The position numbers were made by a program, and so were the translations under genes. From NCBI GenBank assembly GCA_023424725.1, contig JAFADQ010000420.1, positions 1 through 6,105 of the forward strand: 6,105 nt of DNA, in the 5' to 3' direction. Each line of letters starts with the position of its first letter. Within the stretch, counting starts at the first letter, position 1. Of this stretch, positions 4,902 to 6,105 are shown in pieces. Source of the DNA: Bacteroidota bacterium (lineage in GTDB: Bacteria > Bacteroidota > Bacteroidia > Cytophagales > Hymenobacteraceae). Under the pieces are notes generated by a model. The model was not told where the DNA came from. It saw nothing but the letters and a program-made list of their open reading frames with translations, and searched no databases.

Positions 4902-6105
4902 ATGCAGACCGAGATTACCAGAGAATTTATTGAGCAGGTAGAAGAAGCTATCGGCCGCAACGATACCGAGTTTGTAATTCGGGAAATGGGCGGTATGTAC
5001 CCGGCCGATATTACTACGGTTCTCTACGAGCTCGATACCAACCAAACCAAATATCTCCTCGATATATTAAACGCCTCCATCGGAGCCGAGATCCTTACCG
5101 ACCTCGATTCTGATGTGCGGGTAGATTTTCTGAGCAGCTACTCAAGTGCAGAAATAGCGCGGTTTATAGATCAGATGGATTCGGATGATGCCGTAGATAT
5201 TCTGAACGAGCTATCGGTGCAGGTGCGCGAAGAAGTTATTGCCCACCTAACCGACCAGAAACTCGCCGCCAACATTGTAGATCTTTTGCATTACGACGAA
5301 GATTGCGCCGGCGGTTTAATGGCGAAAGAATTTATAAAAGTAAACATAAACTGGCGCGTTAGGCAATGCATAGAAGAAGTGCGCCGGCAGGCCGAGCAGG
5401 TAGAAAAAATTTATTCTATGTATGTGGTAAACGATCAGGACGTGCTGATGGGCCGCATTAACACAAAAGCCCTGCTGCTTTCTACAGACAACACACTAAT
5501 AGCAGACATTTACGAACCCGACGTGATCTCGATAGAATCTTATAAAGACGAAGACGAGGTGGTAGATGTTATGCAGAAGTACGATCTGGAAGCTATTCCG
5601 GTAGTAAACGTACAGGGCAAACTGCTGGGCCGCATTACTTTCGACGACGTGGTAGATGTTATTCAGGAGCGCGCCGAGCTGGACCGCCAGCTAATGTCGG
5701 GTATAACCGAAGATGTAGAAGAAGACGACAGCGTGCTGCGCCTTGCCCGCGCCCGGTTGCCCTGGCTGCTAATTGGTATGGTAGGCGGTTTGCTGGGCGC
5801 CAAGTTTATGGGTTTGTTCGAGAGCGATATTGCGCTAATTCCGGCTATGGCCTTTTTTATACCCTTAATTACGGCAACCGGCGGAAACGTAGGCATTCAG
5901 AGTTCGTCCATCATTATTCAGTCGCTGGCCAATAAATCTGTAATAATAGAGAAGTTCCGCAAGCGTATGTACAAGGTAATTGTGGTGGCTTTGCTGAACG
6001 CGATGGTAATTTCTTTACTTGTATTTCTGGCCAGTTTGCTGTTTTTCGAGCAAGATACAAAGTTATCGCTGGTAGTGGGCATCGCGCTTTTTAGTGTAGT
6101 TATGC
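4902..6105 (+). CDS. mgtE: Magnesium transporter MgtE, truncated by right window edge (401 codons visible)
   Basis: MgtE is a homodimeric inner-membrane Mg2+ channel whose cytosolic domains sense Mg2+ and close the pore. Translation from ATG 4902 stays open to the edge. The N domain (about 1-130) has MYPADITTVLYEL (32-44) and ends in LLHYDEDCAGGLM (128-140), matching the family pattern HYpedSAGxLM. Two CBS domains follow (about 138-198 and 200-258; second ends LLGRITFDDVVDVI), then an acidic plug-helix region (about 260-280). The membrane part starts at RLPWLLIGMVGGLLGA (285-300), followed by AFFIPLITATGGNVGIQS (317-334) and a third hydrophobic segment (about 357-382); a fourth begins near 387. 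The last transmembrane helix, with the pore Asp (Asp432 in Thermus), is outside the window. No Shine-Dalgarno, convincing promoter or Mg2+ riboswitch is seen upstream, so it may be co-transcribed with ksgA. Confidence 0.95.
   Translation, partial: MQTEITREFIEQVEEAIGRNDTEFVIREMGGMYPADITTVLYELDTNQTKYLLDILNASIGAEILTDLDSDVRVDFLSSYSSAEIARFIDQMDSDDAVDILNELSVQVREEVIAHLTDQKLAANIVDLLHYDEDCAGGLMAKEFIKVNINWRVRQCIEEVRRQAEQVEKIYSMYVVNDQDVLMGRINTKALLLSTDNTLIADIYEPDVISIESYKDEDEVVDVMQKYDLEAIPVVNVQGKLLGRITFDDVVDVIQERAELDRQLMSGITEDVEEDDSVLRLARARLPWLLIGMVGGLLGAKFMGLFESDIALIPAMAFFIPLITATGGNVGIQSSSIIIQSLANKSVIIEKFRKRMYKVIVVALLNAMVISLLVFLASLLFFEQDTKLSLVVGIALFSVVM

Noticed and set aside
4782..5045. Minus-strand frame crossing repeat copy 2 into mgtE
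   Set aside because: It is antisense to the clear MgtE N domain, and its C-terminal part is repeat sequence.

Overview
The window looks like a core-genome segment of a Bacteroidota bacterium, probably order Cytophagales (a Hymenobacteraceae-like genus is my guess). Four things suggest this. The proteins carry Bacteroidota-style signatures: L32 beginning MAHPKRKISKTRRDKRR, PdxA with GDFNGIGPE, and MgtE with GGNVGIQS. None of the seven starts has a recognisable Shine-Dalgarno sequence. The upstream regions hold the Bacteroidota promoter signature (TTTG, about 20 nt, TAnnTTTG). The intergenic regions hold short palindromic interspersed repeats.

Layout. Positions 1-2150 (minus strand) carry the widely conserved cluster DUF177/YceD - rpmF (L32) - plsX - fabH, read from 2150 leftwards. 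The gaps are only 44, 57 and 21 nt, so it is probably one transcript; fabH runs off the left edge. Positions 2151-2514 are non-coding and contain a candidate promoter for that cluster and a 134-bp palindromic repeat (copy 1). Positions 2515-3612 (minus) encode pdxA. Positions 3613-3940 form a divergent intergenic region with two facing promoters of nearly the same geometry, each placed so that transcription should begin at or within a few bases of the start codon. Between them lies a 115-bp inverted repeat. Positions 3941-4717 (plus) encode ksgA/rsmA. A second copy of the palindromic repeat (4718-4855) starts at the base after the ksgA stop codon. From 4902 to the right edge is mgtE, cut after 401 codons.

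Function. The minus-strand cluster links ribosome assembly (DUF177, L32) with the start of fatty-acid (FabH) and phospholipid (PlsX) synthesis. PdxA acts in vitamin B6 synthesis, KsgA dimethylates 16S rRNA in small-subunit maturation, and MgtE is a gated Mg2+ channel. All are housekeeping functions. I found no defence system, phage, plasmid or insertion-sequence gene, no RNA gene and no CRISPR array. The points of interest are non-coding: two families of palindromic repeats, the mirrored near-leaderless promoters, and the repeat lying between ksgA and mgtE.
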